A stretch of DNA of 9,634 nt from Maribacter sp. (GCA_013001935.1 JABDKZ010000143.1:1-9634), one strand, 5' to 3'; shown: positions 1-7,676, counted from the stretch's first letter. Notes: generated by a model not told the origin, from the letters alone. Program-made: numbers and translations.

Positions 1-91
1 CACCGACAGCGTCCAAAGCAACGCCAAGAACATCAAATCCGCAAGAAATATTGGCAATGGTAGCCGGACAGAAAATTTTTATTTGTTCCAT
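1..91 (-). CDS. thrB: Homoserine kinase, N-terminal fragment (cut by window edge)
   Basis: Homoserine kinase phosphorylates homoserine with ATP to O-phosphohomoserine, the step between ThrA and threonine synthase, in the cytoplasm. Only the first 30 codons are here. They read MEQIKIFCPATIANISCGFD followed by VLGVALDAVG, which is the typical start of the GHMP-kinase family: a beta strand, the P-A-T-(I)-A-N motif and the GFDVLG motif. The ATG at 91-89 lies two bases after the thrA stop codon (TAA, 96-94), so the two genes are surely co-transcribed and probably translationally coupled. The rest of thrB, and probably thrC after it, should lie left of base 1; thrC is inference. The only realistic alternative is another GHMP kinase, which the context makes unlikely. 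Confidence 0.93.
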   Translation of the reverse strand, partial: MEQIKIFCPATIANISCGFDVLGVALDAVG

Positions 92-93
92 AT

Positions 94-2538
94 TTAAAAG
101 ATACCAATTCTTATGATATCGGCAAAAATGCCCGATGCAGTTACATCTGCCCCTGCTCCGGCACCCTTTATGATCAGCGGTTGGGTGGGATAACGTTCTG
201 TAAAAAACAATACGATATTATCACTACCTTCAAGATTGTAAAAATCGTGGCCTTCAGGAATTTCCTGTAACCCAACACTCGCTTTGCCCTTTTCAAATTG
301 CGCCACGTATTTTAATTTGCAGCCCGATTCAAAAGCCTTTTTATACAATTCCTGGAATGCCATTTCGTGTTTCTTCAGCGTAGCAAAGAAAGCTTCATTG
401 TTCGTAGTGTCCAAACTCTCTTGGGGCAAAAAAGGATTGTTTTCAATATCATCGATTTCCAGCTGATGGCCACTTTCCCTAGCGAGGATCAAGATCTTGC
501 GCATGACATCAATTCCGCTTAAATCAATTTTGGGATCGGGTTCTGTATACCCTTCTTCCTGCGCTTGCTTAACTACATCGTGAAAGGTGGTCTTATCGTT
601 GAAATTGTTGAAGACAAAGTTTAGACTTCCTGAAAGCACTGCCTGAATTTTTAATACCTTATCACCAGAAGCTATCAAATGTTTTAAGGTGTCAATTATG
701 GGTAAACCCGCACCAACATTGGTTTCAAACAAGAAAGGTGCATTATACTCACGAGCTAATGCTTTAAGTTTCAAATAGTTTGTATAATCTGAAGAACAGG
801 CAATTTTATTGCAGGTTACCACAGAAATGCTATTTCCCAGATACGAATGGTAGGTATTGGAAACTTCTGAACTAGCGGTGTTGTCTACAAAAATGCTATT
901 ACGATAATTCAACGTATTGACTGCCTCAAAAAACTTGGATTTATCCGCTTTTTCTCCTTTGGACAAAAGTGACTCCCAGTTTTTCAATGAAATCCCGTCT
1001 TCATCAAAAACCATGGTCCTTGAATTGGACAGGCCGATAACCCGGGGATTAATTTTTAAATTTTCTTTTAGGAATTTTTGCTGTTGCTTTATTTGATTTA
1101 GGAATTTACCGCCAACATTACCTACTCCCATTACAAAGAGGTTCAATTGCTTTATGTTCTCTTCAAAAAACTCTTCATGAAGCGAATTCAGGGCCTTCTT
1201 CACATCTTCCTTGTTGATAACAGCAGAAACATTTCGTTCCGAGGCTCCCTGGGCAATCGCTCTAATATTCACGTTGTTTCGTCCCAGGGTACTGAACATC
1301 TTACCACTAAGTCCTTGATGGCTTTTCATGTTATCACCCACCAAAGCAATAATTGCCAAATTGGACTCAACAAGAACTGGATTTATTTTTCCGCTTCCAA
1401 GTTCATAGGCAAATGCTTCATTTACATTACCTTCCGCTTCTTCAACATCATCTGCAGATATACCCACACAGATTGAATGTTCTGAAGAGGCCTGGGTGAT
1501 GAGTACTACGCTAATACCCGATTGGGAAAGCACTTCGAAGAACCGCTTTGATATTCCAGGAATACCTACCATTCCCGGGCCTTCTAGAGATAGTAAGGCT
1601 ATATTCCCAACATGGGTAATACCCCGTACTGTTTTTCCTTTTTCGTTTTTGTTCTTGGTTATAATCGTTCCTGGATTATCGGGATCAAAAGTATTTTTGA
1701 TTTGGATTGAAATACCTTTGGAAAGTACCGGTTGAATGGTAGGCGGATAAAGTACCTTAGCGCCGAAATGGGAAAGTTCCATTGCTTCTTCATAAGAAAT
1801 ATGTGGTATGGCCTTTGCTTGTTTTACCAGTCTTGGATTGGCGGTGTACATACCGCTGACATCGGTCCAAATTTCAAGCAAATCAGCATTAAGTGCGGCC
1901 GCCACAATAGCTGCAGTATAATCAGAACCACCGCGTCCGAGTGTCGTAGAACCTCCATTTTCAGCCGATGCAATAAAACCTGCCAAAACAATTATTTTAT
2001 GTGGTGTCTTTGCGATAAAGCCAGTACATAAGTGATCGGTCAGTTTAAAGTTTACAGCCGCTTTGCCATTTACATTGTTGGTTTTAATTAGTTCCCTACT
2101 ATCCTTATGAACCACATCCAAACCTGCCTCAGCAAAGAATTCACTTATTATATAGGAGGATAGCAATTCACCATAACTAACTATTTTATCTGAAAGTTTA
2201 GGTGTTATTTCGCCTATTAAAAAGGCACCTTCCAAGAGGGTTTCTAAAGTATTGAGTTCACTTTTGACCTTGCTTAGCACCCTACTTTGAGCCTTTATGG
2301 AAATTAATTTTTTTATGGTGGCTAGGTGTCTGTCCTCAATTTCCTTTAGAAATGATCTATAGGAATCATCTTGTAATGACGCTAGACTTGCCGTATTCAA
2401 TAATAAATCGGTGATGCCCCCAAAGGCCGAGACAACAACTATTGCTTTGTCGCTTTCGGTTTTTGAAACAATATTCTTTACTAAGGTTATATTTTCGGCA
2501 TTGGCAACTGAGGTACCTCCAAATTTTAAAACTTTCAT
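94..2538 (-). CDS. thrA: Bifunctional aspartokinase I / homoserine dehydrogenase I
   Basis: This enzyme catalyses the first and third steps of the aspartate pathway to threonine: aspartate to aspartyl phosphate, and aspartate semialdehyde to homoserine. From the ATG at 2538 it has 814 residues, close to the 820 of E. coli ThrA, and looks intact. The aspartokinase part (about 1-300) has KFGGTS at 5-10, GRGGSDYTAA at 201-210 and WTDVSGMYTANPR at 224-236. ACT-type regulatory segments follow (about 310-460), including VLITQASSEHS from 345, which suggests feedback control by threonine. The homoserine dehydrogenase part (about 465-814) has the dinucleotide-binding GVGNVGG at 471-477, LSGSLNFV at 635-642, the catalytic EPDPKIDLSGID region from 666 and GAGAGADVTASG from 792. 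An upstream in-frame ATG at 2547 would add MYT. I prefer 2538 because the family starts directly at M-KVLKFGGTS. No Shine-Dalgarno site precedes either ATG, which is common in Bacteroidota. It is first in the operon with thrB. Confidence 0.97.
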   Translation of the reverse strand: MKVLKFGGTSVANAENITLVKNIVSKTESDKAIVVVSAFGGITDLLLNTASLASLQDDSYRSFLKEIEDRHLATIKKLISIKAQSRVLSKVKSELNTLETLLEGAFLIGEITPKLSDKIVSYGELLSSYIISEFFAEAGLDVVHKDSRELIKTNNVNGKAAVNFKLTDHLCTGFIAKTPHKIIVLAGFIASAENGGSTTLGRGGSDYTAAIVAAALNADLLEIWTDVSGMYTANPRLVKQAKAIPHISYEEAMELSHFGAKVLYPPTIQPVLSKGISIQIKNTFDPDNPGTIITKNKNEKGKTVRGITHVGNIALLSLEGPGMVGIPGISKRFFEVLSQSGISVVLITQASSEHSICVGISADDVEEAEGNVNEAFAYELGSGKINPVLVESNLAIIALVGDNMKSHQGLSGKMFSTLGRNNVNIRAIAQGASERNVSAVINKEDVKKALNSLHEEFFEENIKQLNLFVMGVGNVGGKFLNQIKQQQKFLKENLKINPRVIGLSNSRTMVFDEDGISLKNWESLLSKGEKADKSKFFEAVNTLNYRNSIFVDNTASSEVSNTYHSYLGNSISVVTCNKIACSSDYTNYLKLKALAREYNAPFLFETNVGAGLPIIDTLKHLIASGDKVLKIQAVLSGSLNFVFNNFNDKTTFHDVVKQAQEEGYTEPDPKIDLSGIDVMRKILILARESGHQLEIDDIENNPFLPQESLDTTNNEAFFATLKKHEMAFQELYKKAFESGCKLKYVAQFEKGKASVGLQEIPEGHDFYNLEGSDNIVLFFTERYPTQPLIIKGAGAGADVTASGIFADIIRIGIF

Positions 2539-2657
2539 TGTATACATTGATTAACTAACACTGAGTGATGGCGTGCGAAAAATCGCAAATACGGACGGAT
2601 GATATGTAGTTTCTTACCCCAATGGGGTAGTACGTGTAATCGTAGAATTGCATCCAT
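2535..2657 (-). other. Small leader ORF overlapping the thrA start by ATGA
   Basis: A 40-codon frame begins at an ATG (2657-2655) inside the predicted thrA leader. It ends in TGA (2537-2535), sharing the four bases ATGA with the preferred thrA start at 2538. Such an overlap is the usual geometry for translational coupling. The peptide would start MDAILRLHVLPHWGKK and end VLVNQCIQ. It has no threonine and only four isoleucines, so it is not a thrL-like attenuation peptide. No Shine-Dalgarno site precedes it, and a 40-codon open frame arises by chance fairly often. A second, shorter frame from the ATG at 2653 is also open for 32 codons. I do not recognise the peptide and consider expression unproven. 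Confidence 0.2.
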
Positions 2658-2717
2658 TGGTAGATGGAGAAAATAAGGTTGCTATGTCCGATTTATTGAA
2701 AAGCATACTTCGTTGTA
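2539..2717 (-). promoter_or_regulatory. Predicted thrA 5' leader with two small hairpins
   Basis: If the predicted promoter at 2723-2753 is right, transcription starts near 2717 and thrA has a leader of about 180 nt, long for a gene without a known riboswitch. Seen directly: a 6-bp stem with 3-base loop at 2615-2629 (TACCCC/GGGGTA) and a 5-bp stem with 4-base loop at 2574-2587 (TGCGA/TCGCA), the latter about 35 nt before the thrA ATG. Neither is followed by a run of T on the minus strand, so neither looks like an intrinsic attenuator. The leader also contains a 40-codon open frame, listed separately. A regulatory role is inference. The stretch 2539-2806 holds no convincing gene. Confidence 0.3.
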
Positions 2718-2739
2718 AGAGCCAAAAGTAGTACTTTTG
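2713..2739 (+). promoter_or_regulatory. Probable promoter of the nnr gene, sharing the thrA promoter palindrome
   Basis: TACTTTTG at 2732-2739 is a full TAnnTTTG match on the plus strand. A TTG lies at 2713-2715, giving a 16-base gap, one short of the usual 17-23, so the -33 part is weak. Transcription would start near 2745, leaving a leader of about 60 nt before the ATG at 2807. The box directly abuts the minus-strand -7 box at 2723-2730, separated by one base (core CAAAAGTAGTACTTTTG), so polymerase could hardly occupy both promoters at once. Confidence 0.4.
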
Positions 2740-2742
2740 GCT
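2720..2742. repeat. Perfect palindrome between thrA and nnr (11-bp arms, 1-base centre)
   Basis: The arms AGCCAAAAGTA (2720-2730) and TACTTTTGGCT (2732-2742) are exact reverse complements around G2731. The position could suggest a terminator, but no T tract follows on either strand and both flanking genes are transcribed away from it. The arms contain two oppositely oriented -7 elements, so I read it as a symmetrical divergent promoter core. It could also serve as an operator for a dimeric regulator, which is inference. Confidence 0.85.
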
Positions 2743-2753
2743 TGCTAATCAAA
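2723..2753 (-). promoter_or_regulatory. Bacteroidota-type promoter of thrA-thrB
   Basis: On the minus strand TTTG (2753-2750) is followed after exactly 19 bases by TACTTTTG (2730-2723). This is a full match to the primary sigma factor consensus known from Bacteroides and Flavobacterium, TTTG near -33 and TAnnTTTG near -7, with ideal spacing. Transcription would start near 2717. The -7 box forms one arm of a palindrome whose other arm is a -7 box for the opposite direction. This is the best promoter in the window; the call rests on consensus match and position only. Confidence 0.65.
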
Positions 2754-2806
2754 CGTTTCACTTGATTTTTACGGAATCGGCAATAATTACCAAAAATTCT
2801 TCCTGA

Positions 2807-4357
2807 ATGAAATTTTTTTCCGCGGAGCAGCTATACGCTGCTGATAAATTCACAATTGAAAAACAGCAAATTTCAAGCAATGATCTTATGGAACGTGCTG
2901 CCATACAAATATTTAATTGGTTGCATTTGCGAATGCAGGGAGCGCAAGTCAAGATTCACTTGTTCTGTGGTATTGGCAATAATGGTGGGGACGGAATGGC
3001 GTTGGCGAGACACTTAAAGGATCACGGTTATAATATTGAGGTGAAGGTTGTTAATTATAGTGATAAACGATCAAAAGATTTTTTAATCAATTTAGATCGA
3101 TTGAAAGACCGAAAAATTTGGCCACGCTTTTTGGAAAAGCATAGTGAATTTGAGGCAATTGGCCAAGATGATATAATTGTTGATGCGATTTTTGGTATTG
3201 GCCTGAATAGAACCCCTGATGATTGGGTTGGCAAGTTAATGCAACATTTGAACAATTCAGGAGCTTTTGTTCTTAGTGTTGATGTGCCCTCCGGAGTTTT
3301 TATGAACAGACCCGTTGAAAACCAGAGTGCTGTTGTGCGGGCAAATCACGTACTGAGCTTTCAAGCACCCAAGCTTCTATTTTTCTTGCCCGAAACCGGT
3401 GTGTATAGCAATCAATGGGAGGTCTTGGATATTGGTTTAGATCAAGAATTCCTAATGAATACCAAATCAGAATTCGAGCTTATTGGAAAGAATGAAGTAC
3501 TGCCCATGTACATGCCGCGAGAGAAATTCTCCCATAAAGGTACCTATGGCCATTCTTTGATAATCGGGGGTAGTTATGGTAAGATAGGGGCCGTTTCACT
3601 TGCAGCAAATGCCTGCTTGACTTCGGGTAGTGGTTTGGTTACTGCTTTGGTTCCCAAATGCGGGTATGTACCACTCCAGAGCGCATTGCCCGAGGTGATG
3701 GTGATAGCCGATAATGATGAAAATCATATAACTACTATTGAATATGATATTTCGCCTTCAGTCATAGGAATGGGTGTTGGTCTTGGTACTGATTCAAAAA
3801 CCGCAATTGCATTTTCCAAATTTTTAAATACAATTAAGGTGCCGTTGGTCATTGATGCTGATGGATTGAATTTGCTGGCCCAAAACAAAGACCTCCTAAA
3901 AAAGCTACCATCTAAAACGGTATTGACACCACATCCCAAGGAACTTGAACGATTGATAGGCAAATGGACGGATGACTTTGATAAACTGAAAAAAGCGAAG
4001 GCATTTTCAAAGAAACAGGATGTAATCTTAGTGATCAAAGGTGCACATACCATTACCATTTATAATAATCATGGTTATGTGAACACCACAGGAAATCCTG
4101 GAATGGCTACTGCGGGAAGTGGCGATGTATTAACGGGAATCATTACCGGTTTGATAGCGCAAGGCTACCCACCATTGAATGCCTCCATTTTTGGAGTGTA
4201 CTTGCATGGAAGGGCAGGTGATATCGCAGTTGAAAACCTTGGTTACCAAGCACTGAAAGCAACAAAAATTATCGATGCAATAGGCATGGCCTTTATTGAT
4301 TTATTCAAAATGCCCGAGCAGACTGAGCAAGAAGATACGGAAGAGAATACCGCTTAG
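2807..4357 (+). CDS. nnr: Bifunctional NAD(P)H-hydrate repair enzyme (NAD(P)HX epimerase / ADP- or ATP-dependent dehydratase)
   Basis: This enzyme repairs hydrated NADH and NADPH: the N-terminal domain interconverts the R and S epimers and the C-terminal domain dehydrates S-NAD(P)HX using a nucleotide cofactor, ADP in most bacteria. It has 516 residues, the usual length for the fused form. The epimerase domain (about 1-225) has GNNGGDGMALARHL from 57 and DAIFGIGLNR at 126-135. The ribokinase-like dehydratase domain (about 230-500) has HKGTYGHSLIIGGSYGKIGA from 243, DADGLNLL from 350, LTPHPKELERL from 373, KGAHT at 411-415 and the nucleotide-binding NTTGNPGMATAGSGDVLTG from 426. The last 13 residues form an acidic, Glu/Thr-rich tail beyond the fold. 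The start is secure because an in-frame TGA sits immediately before the ATG. It is divergent from thrA and convergent with the next gene; in the 42-base gap 4358-4399 I see no terminator hairpin. Also known as yjeF or nnrE-nnrD. Confidence 0.96.
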   Translation: MKFFSAEQLYAADKFTIEKQQISSNDLMERAAIQIFNWLHLRMQGAQVKIHLFCGIGNNGGDGMALARHLKDHGYNIEVKVVNYSDKRSKDFLINLDRLKDRKIWPRFLEKHSEFEAIGQDDIIVDAIFGIGLNRTPDDWVGKLMQHLNNSGAFVLSVDVPSGVFMNRPVENQSAVVRANHVLSFQAPKLLFFLPETGVYSNQWEVLDIGLDQEFLMNTKSEFELIGKNEVLPMYMPREKFSHKGTYGHSLIIGGSYGKIGAVSLAANACLTSGSGLVTALVPKCGYVPLQSALPEVMVIADNDENHITTIEYDISPSVIGMGVGLGTDSKTAIAFSKFLNTIKVPLVIDADGLNLLAQNKDLLKKLPSKTVLTPHPKELERLIGKWTDDFDKLKKAKAFSKKQDVILVIKGAHTITIYNNHGYVNTTGNPGMATAGSGDVLTGIITGLIAQGYPPLNASIFGVYLHGRAGDIAVENLGYQALKATKIIDAIGMAFIDLFKMPEQTEQEDTEENTA

Positions 4358-4399
4358 GCGATATAAATTTTATAAAGAAAGAAGTAGTAGGAACAAGAT

Positions 4400-4801
4400 T
4401 TATTTTGCCTTTACCCTTCTTTTAACCCATGCTAAGGCATTATCGAACTCAATAAAAAATTTCATCGGTTTTTTATAGAACAATTTCTCGATCTTGAAAT
4501 TGTGCATATCTATTTCCTTCACAGATACGATGGCAAAAGCCTTCATATTCTCAAGTTCTCTGAGGTAGCCGTAAATTGTAGGGTCTACGGCATAAGAATT
4601 CTTGCGAAGACTAATGTAACCAAAGGGTTTGTCCCTAAAGTGTATTTCGCTGATTCCAATAATTTGATAGGCTCTTTCTAAGGTCAAAGTTGCTCCTTCT
4701 TCAAAGGTTGCCACCATATAATCCTGATAGACTTGTACCGTGCCTATCTCCAAATTATATTCCCTTACGATAATGGTTTTTTTGGTTGATCCCACATTCA
4801 T
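4400..4801 (-). CDS. Small flavobacterial protein with STAS/SEC14-like fold, function unknown
   Basis: A 133-residue soluble protein without signal peptide or membrane segment. It alternates short beta strands and helices. Around residues 60-75 is KPFGYISLRKNSYAVDP, around 85-95 KAFAIVSV, and near the end KPMKFFIEFDNALAWVKR. This pattern resembles the small STAS/SEC14-like (SpoIIAA-like) proteins common in Flavobacteriaceae, where the C-terminal helix begins with a 'D-x-A-L-x-W' signature. The fold is inferred from memory of the family. I see no catalytic motif and no clear phosphorylatable serine of anti-sigma antagonists, so no regulatory partner can be named. The ATG at 4801 is preceded by an A-rich stretch with a partial AAAGAGA site. 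It stands alone, convergent with nnr. Upstream (4802-4945) I see no gene and only weak promoter candidates. Confidence 0.88.
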   Translation of the reverse strand: MNVGSTKKTIIVREYNLEIGTVQVYQDYMVATFEEGATLTLERAYQIIGISEIHFRDKPFGYISLRKNSYAVDPTIYGYLRELENMKAFAIVSVKEIDMHNFKIEKLFYKKPMKFFIEFDNALAWVKRRVKAK

Positions 4802-4945
4802 TTAATCTCTTTTATAGTGTCTTGAACGAATGTAAAGTGAAGCGGTGCCAATAAATAAAAAATTAGATTAAAGGCTCAAATATCGTGTATACTGCGTTCG
4901 CCTTGAATACTTTGTCCTCTATTTCTTACTTACTGAAAACAGCCA

Positions 4946-4977
4946 ATAAAAAAGGGAGCCATTATTTGTGACTCCCT
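4946..4977 (-). terminator. Intrinsic terminator of clpC
   Basis: Read on the minus strand, 24 bases after the clpC stop codon is an 8-bp stem, GGGAGTCA with TGGCTCCC (one G-T pair), with a 7-base loop, followed directly by TTTTTTATT. An A-T pair before the stem can extend it. The T tract lies only on the clpC side, so it is one-directional. This is the only clear intrinsic terminator in the window. Confidence 0.9.
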
Positions 4978-5000
4978 CATTATAATTTGCTTACGATTAC

Positions 5001-7550
5001 CTATGTCTTTGAAGATTTTGCAGCCTTTTTTATTTTTATGGTCAAGATTTCTTTCTTTTTGTCCAAATCCATAAAAATACTATCGCCTTCCTCAAGTTTA
5101 GAGTTTACGATTTCTTCGGCAAGGGCATCTTCTATATACTTCTGGATAGCTCTTTTCAAAGGTCTAGCGCCATACTTTCTATCAAAACCTTTATCAGCTA
5201 TATAGTCCTTTGCCTTTTCTGTTAAATTTAAGTTGTATCCTATATCTTTAATCCGAGCAAAGAGCTTGGCCAATTCAATATCGATAATCTTGTGAATATC
5301 TTCTCGTTCCAGTGCATTAAAGACGACGACATCGTCAATTCTATTCAAGAATTCAGGAGCAAAGGCCTTTTTCAAGGCATTTTCTATAACACTTTTTTGA
5401 TGGCTATCAGCCTGCGATTTTTTTGCGGCAGTACCAAAACCTACCCCTTGACCAAAATCTTTCAATTGCCTAGCCCCAATATTAGAGGTCATTATGATAA
5501 TTGTATTTCTAAAATCGATTTTCCTTCCTAGGCTATCGGTTAAGAAACCATCATCAAGCACTTGAAGCATCATATTGAATACATCTGGATGTGCTTTTTC
5601 TACTTCATCCAATAGGATTACAGAATAGGGCTTGCGACGTACTTTTTCAGTAAGTTGCCCACCTTCTTCGTAACCAACATAACCTGGAGGTGCACCAACT
5701 AATCTAGATATAGCGAATTTTTCCATGTACTCACTCATGTCAATGCGTATCAAGGCATCTTCAGAGTCGAAAAGTTCCTTGGCCAATACCTTGGCAAGTT
5801 GGGTTTTACCAACCCCGGTCTGTCCTAAGAATATAAATGAGCCAATAGGTTTGTTCGGATCCTTTAATCCGGCACGGTTACGTTGAATTGCCTTGGCTAC
5901 TTTCGCCACGGCTTCGTCCTGCCCAATCACATTGGCCTTTATGAGTTCAGGTAATTCGGCCAATTTATTGCTTTCTGTTTGCGCTATCCTATTCACAGGG
6001 ATGCCACTCATCATAGAAACTACATCGGCAACATTATCTTCTGTCACCACTTCTTTATGTAACCTACTATCTTCTTCCCATTTTTCTTGGGCAACTGCCA
6101 ATTCTTTTTCCAATCTTTTTTCATCATCACGCAATTTGGCAGCCTCCTCGTATTTTTGCTTTTTAACCACGCTATTCTTAAGCTCACGAACATCTTCCAG
6201 CTGTTTTTCAAGCTCTAAAATCTGTTTGGGCACGTCCATATTAACAATATGAACCCTTGAACCAGCTTCATCCAGGGCATCAATGGCCTTGTCCGGTAAA
6301 AACCGGTCTGTCATGTACCTATTGGTCAATTTTACACAAGCAACAATAGCATCATCAGTATAGGCTACATTGTGATGCTCTTCGTATTTTCCTTTTATAT
6401 TTTGAAGGATTTCGATGGTTTCGGTTACGGAAGTTGGCTCAACAATAACCTTTTGGAACCTTCGCTCCAAAGCCCCATCTTTTTCTATATATTGCCTGTA
6501 CTCGTCTAAAGTAGTTGCACCAATACATTGAATCTCTCCCCTTGCCAAGGCAGGTTTGAACATATTAGAGGCATCTAGACTACCAGTAGCTCCTCCTGCT
6601 CCGACAATCGTATGGATCTCATCAATAAAAAGAATAACCTCATCATTCTTTTCCAATTCGTTCATGACCGCTTTCATGCGTTCTTCGAACTGTCCGCGAT
6701 ACTTGGTTCCGGCAACAAGTGATGCCAAATCCAAGGTTACAACGCGTTTGTTATAAAGAATTCTAGAAACTTTTTTGTTTATAATGCGCAGCGCCAAGCC
6801 TTCGGCAATGGCACTTTTACCTACGCCGGGTTCCCCAATCAACAAAGGGTTGTTCTTTTTTCGTCTGCTTAAAATTTGTGAAACCCTTTCGATTTCCTTT
6901 TCACGACCAACAACGGGATCTAATCTGTTCTCTTCGGCCATTTGGGTAAGATCCCTACCGAAATTGTCCAAGACAGGGGTCTTGGATTTCTTGTTTGCTT
7001 TTTGACCGGAAGTTGATCCGAAAGTACTTTCCTTACTTTCACCGGCATCATCAGAATCACTTGGGAAAGACTCGGAAGTCGGTGAATCTACGATGTCATC
7101 ATCACTAGTAATCATAAATTTAAATTGCTCTTTTACATCATCGTAATCAACTTTAAGTTTATGAAGCAATTTCGTAGTTGGGTCATTTTCATTTCTGAGT
7201 ATGCACAATAACAAATGCGCTGTGTTTATTGAAGAACTCTGAAAAAGTTTAGCTTCCAAAAATGTTGTTTTTAAAGCGCGCTCGGCTTGCCTTGTCAAAT
7301 GAAGGTTCTTTTTATCTTTTTGCACACCACTTGGGTTTGGGTTAGACGGACTTAGGATCTCCACTTTTCTTCGTAAGTGGTCCAAGTCTACCTCCAACGC
7401 ATCCAAAATGCTGATTGCCTTGCCATTTCCATCGCGCAAAAGTCCCAGCATTAAATGTTCAGTACCAATAAAATCATGGCCTAATCGCAATGCCTCTTCC
7501 TTGCTATACGCAATTACATCTTTTACCCTTGGGGAAAAATTATCATCCAT
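5001..7550 (-). CDS. clpC: ATP-dependent Clp protease ATP-binding subunit ClpC (AAA+ unfoldase)
   Basis: ClpC hexamers unfold proteins and feed them to the ClpP peptidase in the cytoplasm. The 849-residue protein has two N-terminal Clp repeats (about 1-75 and 80-145). A hydrophilic Ser/Asp/Lys-rich linker (about 148-192) follows, longer than in most ClpC. The first AAA+ module has Walker A GEPGVGKS (239-246), Walker B LFIDE (307-311) and arginine-finger region ALERRF from 360. A UVR-like coiled-coil middle segment (about 440-495, KYEEAAKLRDDEKRLEKEL) marks it as ClpC rather than ClpA or ClpB. The second AAA+ module has Walker A GQTGVGKT (576-583), Walker B VILLDE (644-649) and FLNRIDD from 734. 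VGF at 703-705 sits where ClpP-binding tripeptides occur, so it should partner ClpP. The ATG at 7550 has a good GAAAGGA ribosome site (7566-7560) nine bases upstream, unusual in this window. I see no CtsR or CIRCE site and no mcsA/mcsB neighbours. Divergent from gyrA. Confidence 0.97.
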   Translation of the reverse strand: MDDNFSPRVKDVIAYSKEEALRLGHDFIGTEHLMLGLLRDGNGKAISILDALEVDLDHLRRKVEILSPSNPNPSGVQKDKKNLHLTRQAERALKTTFLEAKLFQSSSINTAHLLLCILRNENDPTTKLLHKLKVDYDDVKEQFKFMITSDDDIVDSPTSESFPSDSDDAGESKESTFGSTSGQKANKKSKTPVLDNFGRDLTQMAEENRLDPVVGREKEIERVSQILSRRKKNNPLLIGEPGVGKSAIAEGLALRIINKKVSRILYNKRVVTLDLASLVAGTKYRGQFEERMKAVMNELEKNDEVILFIDEIHTIVGAGGATGSLDASNMFKPALARGEIQCIGATTLDEYRQYIEKDGALERRFQKVIVEPTSVTETIEILQNIKGKYEEHHNVAYTDDAIVACVKLTNRYMTDRFLPDKAIDALDEAGSRVHIVNMDVPKQILELEKQLEDVRELKNSVVKKQKYEEAAKLRDDEKRLEKELAVAQEKWEEDSRLHKEVVTEDNVADVVSMMSGIPVNRIAQTESNKLAELPELIKANVIGQDEAVAKVAKAIQRNRAGLKDPNKPIGSFIFLGQTGVGKTQLAKVLAKELFDSEDALIRIDMSEYMEKFAISRLVGAPPGYVGYEEGGQLTEKVRRKPYSVILLDEVEKAHPDVFNMMLQVLDDGFLTDSLGRKIDFRNTIIIMTSNIGARQLKDFGQGVGFGTAAKKSQADSHQKSVIENALKKAFAPEFLNRIDDVVVFNALEREDIHKIIDIELAKLFARIKDIGYNLNLTEKAKDYIADKGFDRKYGARPLKRAIQKYIEDALAEEIVNSKLEEGDSIFMDLDKKKEILTIKIKKAAKSSKT

Positions 7551-7571
7551 ATATTATTATCCTTTCATCCT

Positions 7572-7604
7572 TAAAATTAGTAAAACTATACCAATCTAGG
7601 TCAA
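7572..7604 (-). promoter_or_regulatory. Candidate clpC promoter
   Basis: On the minus strand TTG (7604-7602) is followed after 22 bases by TAATTTTA (7579-7572), which fits TAnnTTTG except for the last base. Transcription would start near 7566, leaving a very short leader that begins at the ribosome site. A second candidate is TTATTTTG (7668-7661) with a TTG 16 bases before it, which would give a leader of about 105 nt. I cannot decide between them by eye. Confidence 0.3.
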
Positions 7605-7676
7605 TTACCATACCTATTATCGTTAAACATGTCCTAAATGACGAAAAAAGCCTCGAATTACAAAATAATTTACATT

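Noticed and set aside
1147..1476. Plus-strand open frame of 109 codons opposite thrA
   Set aside because: It lies wholly inside a well-supported thrA reading frame, and the peptide shows no recognisable domain.
2574..2629. thrL-type attenuator before thrA
   Set aside because: The hairpins are not followed by T runs on the minus strand, and the small leader ORF has no threonine codons.
2603..2731. Plus-strand open frame of 42 codons ending inside the palindrome, with protein-like composition (PNGVVRVIVELHPLVDG)
   Set aside because: It has no good start codon (only an internal ATG at 2684 giving 15 residues, or a TTG at 2648), lies antisense to the predicted thrA leader and upstream of the nnr promoter. 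A frame of this length is common by chance. A gene remnant cannot be excluded without a search.
2720..2742. Palindrome as an intrinsic terminator
   Set aside because: No T tract follows on either strand, and both flanking genes are transcribed away from it.
2784..2791. TAATTACC with TTG 19 bases upstream (2762-2764) as an nnr promoter
   Set aside because: The -7 match is poor beyond TAnnT; the full TAnnTTTG match at 2732-2739 is a better candidate despite its short spacing.
4364..4376. AT-only inverted repeat TATAAA/TTTATA between the convergent nnr and STAS-like genes
   Set aside because: No GC pairs and a one-base loop, so it is too unstable for a terminator and expected by chance in AT-rich DNA.
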